From the NCBI RefSeq assembly GCF_003480315.1, contig NZ_QUIV01000012.1:26395-90394 (forward strand): a stretch of DNA of 64,000 nucleotides. The letters are read 5' to 3'. Below, one piece after another: positions 33,260 to 41,904 of this stretch (positions are counted from its first letter, which is position 1; each line of letters starts with the position of its first letter). The notes beneath the pieces were generated by a model, which was not told where the DNA came from, did not search any database, and saw only the letters and a list, made by a program, of their open reading frames with translations. The stretch comes from Clostridium sp. AM33-3. GTDB taxonomy: Bacteria; Bacillota; Clostridia; Lachnospirales; Lachnospiraceae. The translations under genes were made by a program, and so were the position numbers.

Positions 33260-33277
33260 GGTAATCGGTCTCCTTTT

Positions 33278-34306
33278 TTACTGGACAAAACGGTTGTGTG
33301 CCTGGTGCACGGTCTCTTTGCTGATAGCAGCATAGCACTTTTTGGTGGTATCAAGCTGCACATGACCTAACTTTTCGGCTACAAGCTCCAATGGAGCACC
33401 ACGGTTGATCATATCGGTGCCGACCGATCGGCGGAATGTGTGCGGGGTGAGCTTGATGTTTGCAATGTTCTCATCACGAGCCTGGATGCGTTTTAATATA
33501 TGACGTGCTCCGGCATTGCTTAAACGGTTGTATGGCTTGTTGGCTGAGACAAACAAAGCCTCATTGTTATCGGCGCGTGATGCTAGATAGCGTTCAAGGT
33601 GTAGTTTGGCCGGAGCCGTAAAGTAAACCTCACGTTCCTTGCGTCCTTTACCGTACACGATAGCTTTCATGTTTACCATGTCTACATCACTGCGATTCAT
33701 GGCTAACAGTTCACTGATACGAGCACCAGTGCTGTAAAGCATTTCACAGAGCGCAAGTTCGCGTTCGTTTTTGCAGGCGCATTTGACCTCTTCGCGCTGG
33801 TAGGAATTGATTGTAGGGCCAATCGTTCGCTCTACCTTTGCCTCTTTCAGTTTCTTCCCGGGATTGTCCGAAAGAAGATCCTCTGCATACAGATATGAGA
33901 AAAAGGAACGGATCTGGATCAGTTTTCCGTTATAGGTACCATCGCGCCATTTCCTGTTCAGGCGGCCGTGTACCAGATAGGCCATAATGTCGGCATATTT
34001 GATATCTTTCACATTTTTATTGACAAAATCAAGAAACGTGCGCAGCTCATAGCGGTATGATCGGATACTCAATTCGGTGCATCCGCGCAAGTGCATGTCT
34101 AAAAGGAATTGCTGCAGATAGGAATCTGTCATGTCCAGATCCGTAGACAGGGCTGTTTCATCCTCTTGGGTGATCTGGTAAGGACAGAGGTGCATTTCCA
34201 GGATCATCTTAGCTGTATTCAGGTTTTCGTCCGAGACGACACCGGATGCCTGCAGTGCAATCAGAATGTCATTGATCAATGTTGTGGTTGTAATAGTTCG
34301 TACCAT
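33278..34306 (-). CDS. Tyrosine recombinase / phage integrase, 342 aa
   Basis: All catalytic residues of the family are visible: R196 (TGARISEL), K220 (YGKGRKE), H289 and R292 (LTPHTFRRSVG), H315 (LGHVQL) and Y325 (TTKKCYAAI). A SAM-like core-binding domain occupies residues 60-145. AAAGGAGGGCGCT precedes the ATG at 34306. Its place at the prophage edge suggests it integrates the phage; it could also flip the fibre cassette. Confidence 0.93.
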   Translation of the reverse strand: MVRTITTTTLINDILIALQASGVVSDENLNTAKMILEMHLCPYQITQEDETALSTDLDMTDSYLQQFLLDMHLRGCTELSIRSYRYELRTFLDFVNKNVKDIKYADIMAYLVHGRLNRKWRDGTYNGKLIQIRSFFSYLYAEDLLSDNPGKKLKEAKVERTIGPTINSYQREEVKCACKNERELALCEMLYSTGARISELLAMNRSDVDMVNMKAIVYGKGRKEREVYFTAPAKLHLERYLASRADNNEALFVSANKPYNRLSNAGARHILKRIQARDENIANIKLTPHTFRRSVGTDMINRGAPLELVAEKLGHVQLDTTKKCYAAISKETVHQAHNRFVQ

Positions 34307-34423
34307 AGCGCCCTCCTTTAATATTGTAATATGGTAACTTATCACCTCAACCAACTGTGAAACAGTCTGCCTTCTGTCAAGAAAAAACCAATAAATCAAA
34401 GGATTTCGCTATTTTGGGAATAA

Positions 34424-34893
34424 GAAACCACAGAAGGATGTGTGATTCATTACGGTTTTATAGAGAAATTCATTGAGAAACTTGGAACGAAGTACCATAT
34501 AAAAGAAATTGCGTTTGACCGTTGGGGAGCAATGCTGATGATACAGGATTTGGAATGTATGGGATTTACCGTTGTTCCTTTCGGGAAGGGGTATAAGGAT
34601 ATGAGTCCGCCAACGAAGGAACTTATGAAGCTGACACTTGAGGAGCGAATTGCCCACGGTGGACATGAGGTTCTCCGGTGGATGATGGACAATGTGTATG
34701 TCAGACAAGACCCTGCCAGAAATATCAAAATGGATAAGGAAAAATCTAATCTACGGAGAAAATCGATGCAGCAGCAACCGTTATGGCACTTGACCGTGCA
34801 ATTCGTAATCAGGGCAGCGAGGAACGTGTATATGATGGCAGGGAATTCTTGTTTTTAAGAAAGAAAACCTCTCCGGCAGATGGAGAGGTTTGA
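34424..34893 (+). pseudogene. 3' remnant of an HK97-like terminase large subunit
   Basis: VIHYGFIEKFIEKLG, IKEIAFDRWGAMLMIQDL, GFTVVPFGKGYKDMSPPTKE and GGHEVLRWMMDN are the nuclease part of a siphovirus-type TerL unlike the terL at 9263. At 34745-34752 the motif TCTAATCT suggests a 5-bp duplication; after it the frame shifts and continues as STEKIDAAATVMALDRAIRN to a stop at 34893. No ATPase domain is left. Confidence 0.85.
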
Positions 34894-34909
34894 ATGATCA
34901 TGGTTTTGT

Positions 34910-35431
34910 TTATGTATCGGAATAAGAACTGCATTTTTCTTCCAGCATTTTGAAATTACAGCATCTTGCAGCAAGGGAAGAATCCGGCTTGGCAATGCGC
35001 TTCTGGTATAATTTCAGGGCTTTGTTTTGTAGAGTGTCCTGAACATTGTCAATCAGGGCTTTTTCTTTCTGGAGAAGGTAAACATAGTCGTTTTTTTCCT
35101 TTTCGTTGCTGAAAGAACGGAAACTTTCTACCTGATTATATTTTAACTGAGTAAGGCAGTTATCAGGAACCGGAATCATATTATTGATATTCAATACAGC
35201 ATAAAGATATCCGGTGGATTCCTCATGGAGTTTGTGGAAATCCAGACTGTTGGACATTTTCTGATGTTTCGGTTTTGCAGAGGAAATAGGGACATAGTAG
35301 TGGAAATCTCCGATAGTAAGAAGAATTACCACATGGAGTTTCAAACGTTCCCCATACTCCACATATCCGACACGGGAATCAAACTGTGTCAGGTAATTTA
35401 TGTATTTTTTATCGACAACGTACCAATCCAT
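34910..35431 (-). CDS. toxN: Type III toxin ToxN/AbiQ-like endoribonuclease, 173 aa
   Basis: The N-terminus MDWYVVDKKYINYLTQFD, the RLKLHVVILLTI strand, YYVPISSAKPKH with the catalytic-region Ser/Lys, and NNMIPVP match the ToxN/AbiQ family. These toxins cut mRNA and their own antitoxin RNA and cause abortive infection when phage disturb the balance. TCAGGAGACTCT precedes the ATG at 35431. An antitoxin repeat array and a terminator lie directly upstream, as in known type III loci. Size matches the family. Confidence 0.9.
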   Translation of the reverse strand: MDWYVVDKKYINYLTQFDSRVGYVEYGERLKLHVVILLTIGDFHYYVPISSAKPKHQKMSNSLDFHKLHEESTGYLYAVLNINNMIPVPDNCLTQLKYNQVESFRSFSNEKEKNDYVYLLQKEKALIDNVQDTLQNKALKLYQKRIAKPDSSLAARCCNFKMLEEKCSSYSDT

Positions 35432-35442
35432 AGAGTCTCCTG

Positions 35443-35474
35443 AAAAGCAAAAAAGCGGGTGGATTACTCCACCC
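35443..35474 (-). terminator. Attenuating terminator between antitoxin RNA and toxin
   Basis: On the minus strand GGGTGGA, loop GTAA and TCCACCC are followed by GCTTTTTTGC. In known type III systems such a terminator lets most transcripts end after the antitoxin repeats and only a few reach the toxin. Confidence 0.85.
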
Positions 35475-35570
35475 ACTGCTTTTAACCGATTGTTTTAATT
35501 GGACAATCTAACCGCTTTTAACCGAGCGTTTTAACTGGACGCTCTAACCGCTGCACAGATATCTATCTGT
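35475..35570 (-). ncRNA. Type III antitoxin RNA with two 36-nt repeats
   Basis: Two tandem 36-nt units at 35480-35515 and 35516-35551 differ at five positions. Four of the five changes compensate: GATTG/CAATC in one unit becomes GAGCG/CGCTC in the other, keeping a 5-bp stem. The flanking GGTTA and TAACC-like sequences suit a pseudoknot like ToxI. Length, tandem layout, the terminator after it and the toxin downstream all fit. Two repeats is a low number for the family. Confidence 0.85.
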
Positions 35571-35576
35571 GTTTTT

Positions 35577-35606
35577 ATTATATGCAATTTTACAGCAAAA
35601 AATCAA
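35577..35606 (-). promoter_or_regulatory. Promoter of the type III toxin-antitoxin locus
   Basis: Read on the minus strand: TTGATT at 35606-35601, 18 nt, then a perfect TATAAT at 35582-35577. Transcription would start about seven bases before the inverted CACAGATA/TATCTGTG and the antitoxin repeats. Confidence 0.7.
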
Positions 35607-35615
35607 TGCCTTTGA

Positions 35616-35849
35616 TTGCTAAAATTTTATGAACTTTTTTCGATAGTTACTGATGAAAACTCCAATATGAAAAAGATGGGAGATATTATCTTAAGGCAGG
35701 AGGACGTGCTTCATATTCCCGGACTTGGATTTGATGGTCTTATCGGTTACTCACCTATTGCGATGGCAAGAAATGCTGTCGGTATGACAATGGCCTGTGA
35801 AGAATAAGGAGCCAGCTTTTTTGCCAATGGCGCAAATCTCGGTGGTGTT
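35616..35849 (+). pseudogene. Portal protein fragment of the second, decayed prophage
   Basis: DVLHIPGLGFDGLIGYSPIA and ARNAVGMTMACEE are the core of HK97-type portals. The next codon is TAA where a tyrosine is expected, after which GASFFANGAN continues in the same frame. Both ends are missing: the N-terminal third is lost at the toxin side and the rest is replaced by permease sequence at about 35850. Confidence 0.8.
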
Positions 35850-36674
35850 GTGATAAACATACATTATATCCGCAATTTACTGCATTTTGATCTCGGTACA
35901 TCCATCCGCACCAGCCGACCGGTTTTGGATGATCTGGCCCGGTGTTATCCGGCAACTCTGGAGCTCGCCCTGTTCTCCATTGTGATCGCGTCCCTGTTCG
36001 GCATCCTGTTTGGCATCATTTCTGCCATTCGCCGAAACAGCGTTATCGACCAGGCTGTCCGTGCTGTCTCCGTCACGGGTGTCAGCATTCCGGCGTTCTG
36101 GTTTGCCCTGCTGATGCTGTATTTCTTTTATTACAAATTAAAGATCTTTCCGGGACCGGGACGATTAAGCAACAGTTTTTCCGCGCCGCAGACCGTGACC
36201 GGTATGTATGTGCTGGACAGTCTGCTGGAGGGGAATCCTGTCAAAGCCATGGATGCACTGCGGCATCTGATCCTGCCGGGCATTGTGCTGGCAGCCTTTA
36301 CGATGGGGCTGATCACAAGAACAACGCGTTCCAATCTGCTGGATGCACTTTCTACGGATTATAGCCGCACCGCAAAGGCGAAGGAACTTGGCAGTCTGGG
36401 ACTGATCATCGGTCATGCCCTGGGCAATGCGCTGATCCCGGTTATGACCGTGATTGGTCTGGGACTTGGAAATCTGCTGGGCGGCATGGTGCTTGTCGAG
36501 ACCATTTTCAAGTGGCCGGGAGTAGGTCAGTTCGCATACGAGTCTGTGATGACGGCGGACTATCCGGCAATCATCGGCGAGGCGCTTCTGATCGCGCCGA
36601 ATTATATGATCATTAATACAGTGGTTGATATTCTGTACGGAATCATCGATCCAAGAGTGAGGTGCAGCGAATGA
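35850..36674 (+). pseudogene. Oligopeptide/dipeptide ABC permease lacking its N-terminus
   Basis: From YIRNLLHFDLGTSIRTSRPV onward this is a DppB/OppB permease, with membrane segments and the coupling motif RTAKAKELGS...ALIPV. Typical members have about 70 more residues at the start, including the first membrane helix and a TPGDP-like loop; here they are replaced by phage portal sequence. The GTG at 35850 has no clear ribosome site. It is probably non-functional. The stop overlaps the second permease. Confidence 0.75.
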
Positions 36675-37531
36675 TATATTCCCTGAAAAAATTATTAAAA
36701 TCCAATTACCTGTTCACGCTGGGAATTGTGATCTGCCTGGGATGGATCCTTGCGGCTGTCTTTGCTCCGGTGATCGCACTCTACGACCCGATCGCGCAGG
36801 ATCTGACCCTGCGGCTGAATGCACCGTCGGCAAGCCATATCTTCGGCACCGACAACTTTGGCCGCGATATCTTCAGCCGTGTGATCTACGGAGGCCGGTA
36901 TTCTTTGCTCGCCGGATGCCTTTCCGTTACCATTGCCGGTGTCATCGGTACTTTTTACGGGGCTTTGGCTGGTTATGTGGGTGGATGGCTGGATAATGTC
37001 ATGATGCGTTTTTCCGAAATGATCTTATCCTTCCCGTCCCTGATCCTGGCTATGATCATCAATGCGGTGATGGGTTCCAATCTGTTTAACACCATGTTTG
37101 CCCTGGTCATCGTATCCTGGCCGACTTACGCAAGACTCATGCGAAGCGTGGTTTTAAGTGTCAAGGAAAATGAGTACGTGAATGCGGCGGAAGCCCTGGG
37201 CGCCTCCCGCATGCGTATCCTGATGAAAGAAATCATCCCCAACAGTGTCAGCTCCGTGCTGATCATGGCGACTACGGATATCGGAAATAAGATCCTGATG
37301 TTCTCAACGCTGAGCTTTCTGGGACTGGGCTCCGCACCGCCTACCCCGGAATGGGGCATGATGGTTTCTGACGGTGTGGATTACTTCAATAAGTTCTGGG
37401 TATCCGGTTTCCCGGGTCTTGCGATCTTCACCATGGCTGTAGGAGCCAATTTCATTGGCGATGGTCTGCGGCGCCCCTTTTGGCAGATAGGGATTTTTGA
37501 GAAAAAACTGTCGATAGCAAAGAAAAAATGA
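36671..37531 (+). CDS. Oligopeptide/dipeptide ABC permease, DppC-like, 286 aa
   Basis: An intact second permease: ASHIFGTDNFGRDIFSRVIY is the family signature, five to six membrane helices follow, and the ATPase-coupling loop is NAAEALGASRMRILMKEIIP. Its usual partners (binding protein, two ATPases, full DppB) are absent here, so transport would need subunits from elsewhere. GAGTGAGG precedes the ATG at 36671. A peptidase follows, consistent with peptide uptake. Confidence 0.88.
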   Translation: MIYSLKKLLKSNYLFTLGIVICLGWILAAVFAPVIALYDPIAQDLTLRLNAPSASHIFGTDNFGRDIFSRVIYGGRYSLLAGCLSVTIAGVIGTFYGALAGYVGGWLDNVMMRFSEMILSFPSLILAMIINAVMGSNLFNTMFALVIVSWPTYARLMRSVVLSVKENEYVNAAEALGASRMRILMKEIIPNSVSSVLIMATTDIGNKILMFSTLSFLGLGSAPPTPEWGMMVSDGVDYFNKFWVSGFPGLAIFTMAVGANFIGDGLRRPFWQIGIFEKKLSIAKKK

Positions 37532-37544
37532 GGAGGATTTTACC

Positions 37545-38621
37545 ATGAACGAAGCAAGAGCAAAACGAATTCTGGATGAATTACAGAAGCAGGGGGTCAG
37601 CCAGATGCTGCTGACAGATCCTATGTCTATTTACTATCTGACTGGTGTGTCCATGGCACCGATCGAGCGGTTTTATGCACTGCTGTTACGGGCAGACGGA
37701 CATCATGCTTATTTTTTAAATCATCTGTTCCATGTGCCGCAGGAGGTGGGTGTGGAGAAGGTCTGGTATTCTGACACAGATCCGGTGGCTGAGATTGTGG
37801 CAGCGCATCTGGACAAGCATGCAGTGCTGGGGGTAGATAAGGATTTAAAGGCCCGGTTTCTGCTTCCGCTGATGGAGATGAAGGCAGCGGCAGGCTTTGT
37901 GAATGGCTCTGAGGCTGTGGACATTACCCGCGGTGTGAAGGATGCTGAGGAACAGGAAAAGATGCGTGTGGCTTCAGACATTAATGACCAGGCCATGGCC
38001 CGGTTTAAAAGCCTGATCCATGAGGGTGTGACGGAGCAGGAGGTTGCGGACCAGATGCTGGAGATTTATCTGAGCCTTGGCGCGGACGGATATTCCTTCC
38101 CACCTCTAGTTGCTTTCGGTGCGAATGCGGCAGATCCGCATCATGCCCCGGATGATACTGCTGTCAAACCGGGAGACTGTGTCCTGTTCGATGTGGGCTG
38201 TATCAAGGATGGCTACTGCTCCGACATGACCCGTACCTTCTATTTCAAAACGGTCAGTGAGGAGCACAGGAAGGTTTATGAGACGACAAGGGCAGCCAAT
38301 GAGGCGGCCATCAGCAGAATCCGGCCGGGCGTACCGCTTCGGAATTTGGATGCGGCTGCAAGAAATCTGATTACCGAAGCAGGATGGGGACCGAATTTTA
38401 ATCACCGTCTTGGTCATTTCATCGGGCTGTCCGAGCATGAGTTTGGCGATGTTTCCTCGGCAAATAACTGGGAAGCAAAGCCTGGTATGATCTTTTCGAT
38501 TGAACCTGGCATCTACTTAACCGGAGATACCGGTGTCCGTGTGGAGGATCTGGTACTGGTTACTGAGAACGGAGTAGAAGTCCTCAATCATTACCCGAAG
38601 AATTTACAGATCATTGAATAA
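37545..38621 (+). CDS. Xaa-Pro aminopeptidase (M24 family), 358 aa
   Basis: A creatinase-like N-terminal domain (to about residue 125) precedes a pita-bread fold with the metal ligands in VLFDVGCIKDGYCSDMTRTF, LGHFIGLSEHE, FSIEPGIYL and VRVEDLV. It removes N-terminal residues before proline from cytosolic peptides. It lies 13 nt after the permease and is likely cotranscribed. AGGAGG precedes the ATG. Confidence 0.92.
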   Translation: MNEARAKRILDELQKQGVSQMLLTDPMSIYYLTGVSMAPIERFYALLLRADGHHAYFLNHLFHVPQEVGVEKVWYSDTDPVAEIVAAHLDKHAVLGVDKDLKARFLLPLMEMKAAAGFVNGSEAVDITRGVKDAEEQEKMRVASDINDQAMARFKSLIHEGVTEQEVADQMLEIYLSLGADGYSFPPLVAFGANAADPHHAPDDTAVKPGDCVLFDVGCIKDGYCSDMTRTFYFKTVSEEHRKVYETTRAANEAAISRIRPGVPLRNLDAAARNLITEAGWGPNFNHRLGHFIGLSEHEFGDVSSANNWEAKPGMIFSIEPGIYLTGDTGVRVEDLVLVTENGVEVLNHYPKNLQIIE

Positions 38622-38636
38622 GGGAGGAACCGAAAT

Positions 38637-39215
38637 ATGAGACATCCCATAGCAACGCTTCATATGGCAAACGGAGCAGAAATCGTGATCGAGCTTTTGC
38701 CGGAGTCCGCACCGAATACGGTAAACAGCTTTCTTTTTGCAGTGTCTCACGGTTACCTGGATCATCATGCCATTGAACGCATTGTGCCGGGAAACTGGGT
38801 GGATATGAGCTACACGGCATTTGGTCACAAGGAAACCCAGTACCTGATCCCCAATGAATTTATCTTAAATCCGGACGTGACGCCGCTTGATTCCCATCCG
38901 GGATGTGTCTGCATGGGTGGTTACGGGGATGCGGGTCTGGCAAACTGTGAATTTTTCTTCCCGCTTCGCGACTGCCCAGATCACAAGGGAGTCTATCCGG
39001 TATTCGGAAAAGTGATATCCGGCATGGACGAGATTCAGAGGATCGCCAAGGTGCCTACGGCTCCGGTGGATTTCCCGATTCCGGGCGTGGAGGTGAATTG
39101 TCCGGTAGAGCCGGAGATCCTGGATCATGTAGAACTGGAATTGTTCGGCCGGGAGTACCCGGAACCGGTTCGGGTGGAAAATCCGAAACTGCCGAAATGC
39201 TGGCCGAAGCTGTAA
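38637..39215 (+). CDS. Cyclophilin-type peptidyl-prolyl isomerase, 192 aa
   Basis: EIVIELLPESAPNTVNSFLF and YPVFGKVISGMDEIQRIAKV are cyclophilin motifs; the GxGG core is altered (CMGGYGDAGLANCEFFFPL). There is no signal peptide, so it should act in the cytosol on prolyl bonds, a sensible partner for the prolyl peptidase upstream. It has a longer C-terminal tail than PpiB. Confidence 0.85.
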   Translation: MRHPIATLHMANGAEIVIELLPESAPNTVNSFLFAVSHGYLDHHAIERIVPGNWVDMSYTAFGHKETQYLIPNEFILNPDVTPLDSHPGCVCMGGYGDAGLANCEFFFPLRDCPDHKGVYPVFGKVISGMDEIQRIAKVPTAPVDFPIPGVEVNCPVEPEILDHVELELFGREYPEPVRVENPKLPKCWPKL

Positions 39216-39232
39216 GAAAGCGAGATATATTT

Positions 39233-39832
39233 ATGAAAAAACATGATATCCGAATCCGTGTAGCCACAGAGGATGATGCAGAAAGTCTGTTAGCCATTTA
39301 TGCGCCGTATGTGATTAAAACGGCCATCACGTTTGAGTATGAAGTCCCAACGCTGGAAGAATTCCGCGGACGGATCCGCCACACTTTACAGAAATATCCG
39401 TATCTGGTCGCAGAGCAGAACGGGAAGATCCTCGGCTATGCATATGTTGGTCCATTTCATGACCGTGCAGCCTACGACTGGGCTGTGGAAACCTCAATCT
39501 ATGTCGATGAGAATCTGCGGCATTCCGGCGTGGGCGGAAGACTGAACCGTGCGTTGGAGGCTGTTTGTGGTGCTATGGGAATCCTGAATATGGAGGCCTG
39601 TATCGGCGTGCCGGAGGTGGAGGATGAGTACCTGACCCGCAACAGTGTGGAATACCACGCTCATATCGGTTACCGGCTTGTGGGCGAATTTTACAAGTGT
39701 GGTTATAAATTCGGACGGTGGTACAATATGGTCTGGATGGAAAAGATGATCGGAGAGCATCAGGACAGGATGGATATGCCGATCTGGTTTCCGGAGCTTT
39801 CCGATGTGCAGACACTTTTAGATAATCTGTAA
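39233..39832 (+). CDS. GNAT N-acetyltransferase, 199 aa
   Basis: IRVATEDDAESLLAIYAPYV at the start, AEQNGKILGYAYVGPF in the middle and the acetyl-CoA loop ENLRHSGVGGRL define a phosphinothricin-acetyltransferase-like GNAT. Substrate unknown. The start follows GAAAGCGAG weakly; a much longer upstream frame lies inside the cyclophilin gene and is rejected. Confidence 0.85.
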   Translation: MKKHDIRIRVATEDDAESLLAIYAPYVIKTAITFEYEVPTLEEFRGRIRHTLQKYPYLVAEQNGKILGYAYVGPFHDRAAYDWAVETSIYVDENLRHSGVGGRLNRALEAVCGAMGILNMEACIGVPEVEDEYLTRNSVEYHAHIGYRLVGEFYKCGYKFGRWYNMVWMEKMIGEHQDRMDMPIWFPELSDVQTLLDNL

Positions 39833-39840
39833 TTGTGAGG

Positions 39841-39869
39841 TGGACAGTCTGAAAAATTCGGAGTATACT
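39841..39869 (+). promoter_or_regulatory. Promoter before the C_GCAxxG_C_C gene
   Basis: TGGACA at 39841-39846 and TATACT at 39864-39869 are separated by exactly 17 nt. It lies in the 113-nt gap after the acetyltransferase. Confidence 0.65.
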
Positions 39870-39945
39870 GAATATCAGAGTCAGGGCATAACAGAGAAAA
39901 ATATGCAGTTATGGCCGGAAAGAATTCAGACGGAGGAAGAACATC

Positions 39946-40368
39946 ATGAGTACAAAAGCAGAATACGCAATTTCATTACATAACCAGGGGTACAATTGCG
40001 CACAGGCGGTAGCATGTACCTTTTGCAAAGAGTTTGGGGTAGACGAGCAGGAGCTGTTTCGGATTGCCGAAGGCTTTGGCCTTGGCATGGGCATGATGGA
40101 GATGTGTGGTGCCCTGTCCGGCATGATGATGGTGATCGGGCTTGCCAACAGCGTAGGAGATTTAAAGAAAGGCATGCCGACGAAGGGAAGTACCTACAAG
40201 CAGGTAAAGGATCAGGTGCAGAAATTCCAAGAAAAAAACGGTTCCTACCTGTGCCGTGAGTTAAAGGGTGTTGAGACCGGCAAGGTACTCTGCAGCTGTC
40301 CGCAGTGCATTATGGATGCAGTGGCACTGACCGAGGAATACTTAAAAGAACATCAGGCGGGTAAATAA
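39946..40368 (+). CDS. C_GCAxxG_C_C family putative redox protein, 140 aa
   Basis: YNCAQAVACTFCKEFG, GMGMMEMCGALSGMMMVIGL and the C-terminal YLCRELKG...CSCPQCIMDA give the family cysteine pattern (C, CGAxxG, C, C). Members are thought to bind a metal or redox cofactor; the reaction is not known. An AGGAAG ribosome site precedes the ATG. The MATE transporter follows after 11 nt. Confidence 0.88.
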   Translation: MSTKAEYAISLHNQGYNCAQAVACTFCKEFGVDEQELFRIAEGFGLGMGMMEMCGALSGMMMVIGLANSVGDLKKGMPTKGSTYKQVKDQVQKFQEKNGSYLCRELKGVETGKVLCSCPQCIMDAVALTEEYLKEHQAGK

Positions 40369-40379
40369 GGGGTATAAAC

Positions 40380-41735
40380 GTGTTGGGGAAACAGACAGAT
40401 CTGATTGAAGGGAATATCTTTAAGGCCCTTCTGCTTTTTGCCGTACCGCTGCTGATCGGAAATCTTTTTCAACAGCTTTATAATACGGCAGACTCTTATG
40501 TAGTCGGAAACTTTGTGGATACGAATGCGCTGGCGGCAGTCGGTGCATCGGCATCGGTCATCCAGATGCTGGTAGGCTTTTTTATGGGTCTGTCGGTAGG
40601 TGCCGGTGTAGTTATTGCCCAGTATTTTGGAGCCGGCCAGAAAGAAAAGATGAGTCAGGCTGTGCACAGTGCGCTGGCGTTAACCGTGCTGCTGAGCGCC
40701 CTGTTTACCGTTGCCGGTATTGCGTTGACACGCCCGCTTCTGCGAGCCATTGGTGTACCGCAGGAGGTGCTGCCGCATTCTACTCTCTATCTGACCATTT
40801 ACTTTGCCGGCATTACGTTCCTTCTGTTTTATAACATGGGCTCCGGCATTCTCAGGGCAATCGGAAATTCCAGGGATCCGCTGATCTATTTGGCAGTTGC
40901 CAGTGTTTTAAATGTGATCCTGGATGTGCTTCTGGTATGTGTGGCCCGTCTTGGCGTAGCCGGAGTGGCATTGGGAACCATGATCGCCCAGGCGGTCAGC
41001 GCTTATCTGGTCATGCGTCAGCTGATCCGGACCAGCGAGGCTTATCGCGTAGAGATGAAGAAGATACGGTTTCACCGGGAAATGATAAGACAGATCCTTA
41101 TGGTCGGACTTCCGGCGGCGCTGCAGCAGAGCATTACGGCTTTTTCAAACGTTGTGGTGCAGTCATATATCAACAGCTTTGGAACGGCGGCCATTGCAGG
41201 CTACTCTACTACGATCCGGATCGATGGTTTTTTACAGCTTGTACTGCAGAGCTTTAACATGACGATCACCACCTTTGTCGGACAGAATATCGGCGCACGA
41301 AAGACTGAGCGGGTAAAACAGGGAATTTTTATTGCATGGGTCATGTGCTCGGCCATTATTCTGGCCGGAAGCGTCTGGATGAATCGGGAAGGTGCTCTGC
41401 TTGTGAGCCTGTTTACAGACGATGCGGCAGTTATTACCAATGGCGCTGCAATGCTGAAGATGTTTTCTTATGCCTACTGGAGTCTTCCGGTGGTCCAGAT
41501 CCTGAGCGGTGCCCTGCGCGGGGCCGGAAAATCCAGCATTCCCATGTTCTTTATGCTTAGCTGCTTTGTTGTGATCCGGCAGATTTATCTGGCCATTACC
41601 GTACCGATGACGCACAATCTTCTTGTGGTGATCGCGGGATGGCCGTTGACCTGGGTGCTTTGTGCCGCCGGCATGGCGGTGTATTTCTTCCGCGCAGACT
41701 GGATGAAGAACGCGGAAAAGCTGGTTCAGGGATAA
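40380..41735 (+). CDS. MATE family efflux transporter, 451 aa
   Basis: Twelve hydrophobic segments and the MATE signature PLLIGNLFQQLYNTADSYVV followed by AAVGASASVIQML. It probably exports drugs or metabolites using a sodium or proton gradient. GTG start after AAATAAGGGG. Cotranscribed with the upstream redox protein gene. Confidence 0.92.
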   Translation: MLGKQTDLIEGNIFKALLLFAVPLLIGNLFQQLYNTADSYVVGNFVDTNALAAVGASASVIQMLVGFFMGLSVGAGVVIAQYFGAGQKEKMSQAVHSALALTVLLSALFTVAGIALTRPLLRAIGVPQEVLPHSTLYLTIYFAGITFLLFYNMGSGILRAIGNSRDPLIYLAVASVLNVILDVLLVCVARLGVAGVALGTMIAQAVSAYLVMRQLIRTSEAYRVEMKKIRFHREMIRQILMVGLPAALQQSITAFSNVVVQSYINSFGTAAIAGYSTTIRIDGFLQLVLQSFNMTITTFVGQNIGARKTERVKQGIFIAWVMCSAIILAGSVWMNREGALLVSLFTDDAAVITNGAAMLKMFSYAYWSLPVVQILSGALRGAGKSSIPMFFMLSCFVVIRQIYLAITVPMTHNLLVVIAGWPLTWVLCAAGMAVYFFRADWMKNAEKLVQG

Positions 41736-41744
41736 TAGGTTTTT

Positions 41745-41778
41745 GTAACTGTTCAGTACCTTCACAGTTACAGGTTTT
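41745..41778 (+). terminator. Probable terminator after the MATE gene
   Basis: GTAACTGT (41745-41752) pairs with ACAGTTAC (41764-41771), followed by AGGTTTTCT. The T run is short. The rest of the 169-nt gap to ldh has no gene. Confidence 0.6.
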
Positions 41779-41904
41779 CTATAAAATTTCATAAGTCTGG
41801 TATACAGAGTCCATTTCTCACAAAGACTAGAAACGAGTTCATGACTGTTGAAGACGGTTTGTACATGTCCGGTACGGATCGTCATTCAGGAAAGAGAGGG
41901 TCTT

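Larger units (their letters stand above)
1..34420. mobile_element. Myovirus-type prophage, left end outside the window
   Basis: The stretch holds, in canonical order, early small genes, a sigma-like late regulator, terminase subunits, portal, protease, capsid, neck, sheath, tube, tape measure, baseplate, fibre, holin, endolysin and a leftward tyrosine integrase. Sheath (DUF3383-like), tube (DUF3277-like), gp138 spike and gp25 genes show a contractile tail. The right boundary is placed just beyond the integrase, where sequence of a different, decayed phage starts. No left boundary, replication module or lysogeny repressor is in view. I could not identify the attachment core, so the right edge is approximate. 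Confidence 0.93.

Noticed and set aside
34307..34399. N-terminal extension of the integrase by 31 residues
   Set aside because: The ATG at 34306 has AAAGGAGGGCGCT and gives a normal integrase N-terminus.
35480..35551. Two 36-nt direct repeats taken as a minimal CRISPR
   Set aside because: The repeats abut with no spacer, covary internally and sit between a promoter, a terminator and a ToxN-like gene, so they fit a type III antitoxin.
36131..36416. Leftward frames opposite the truncated permease
   Set aside because: Shadows of hydrophobic codons on the plus strand with no start signals.
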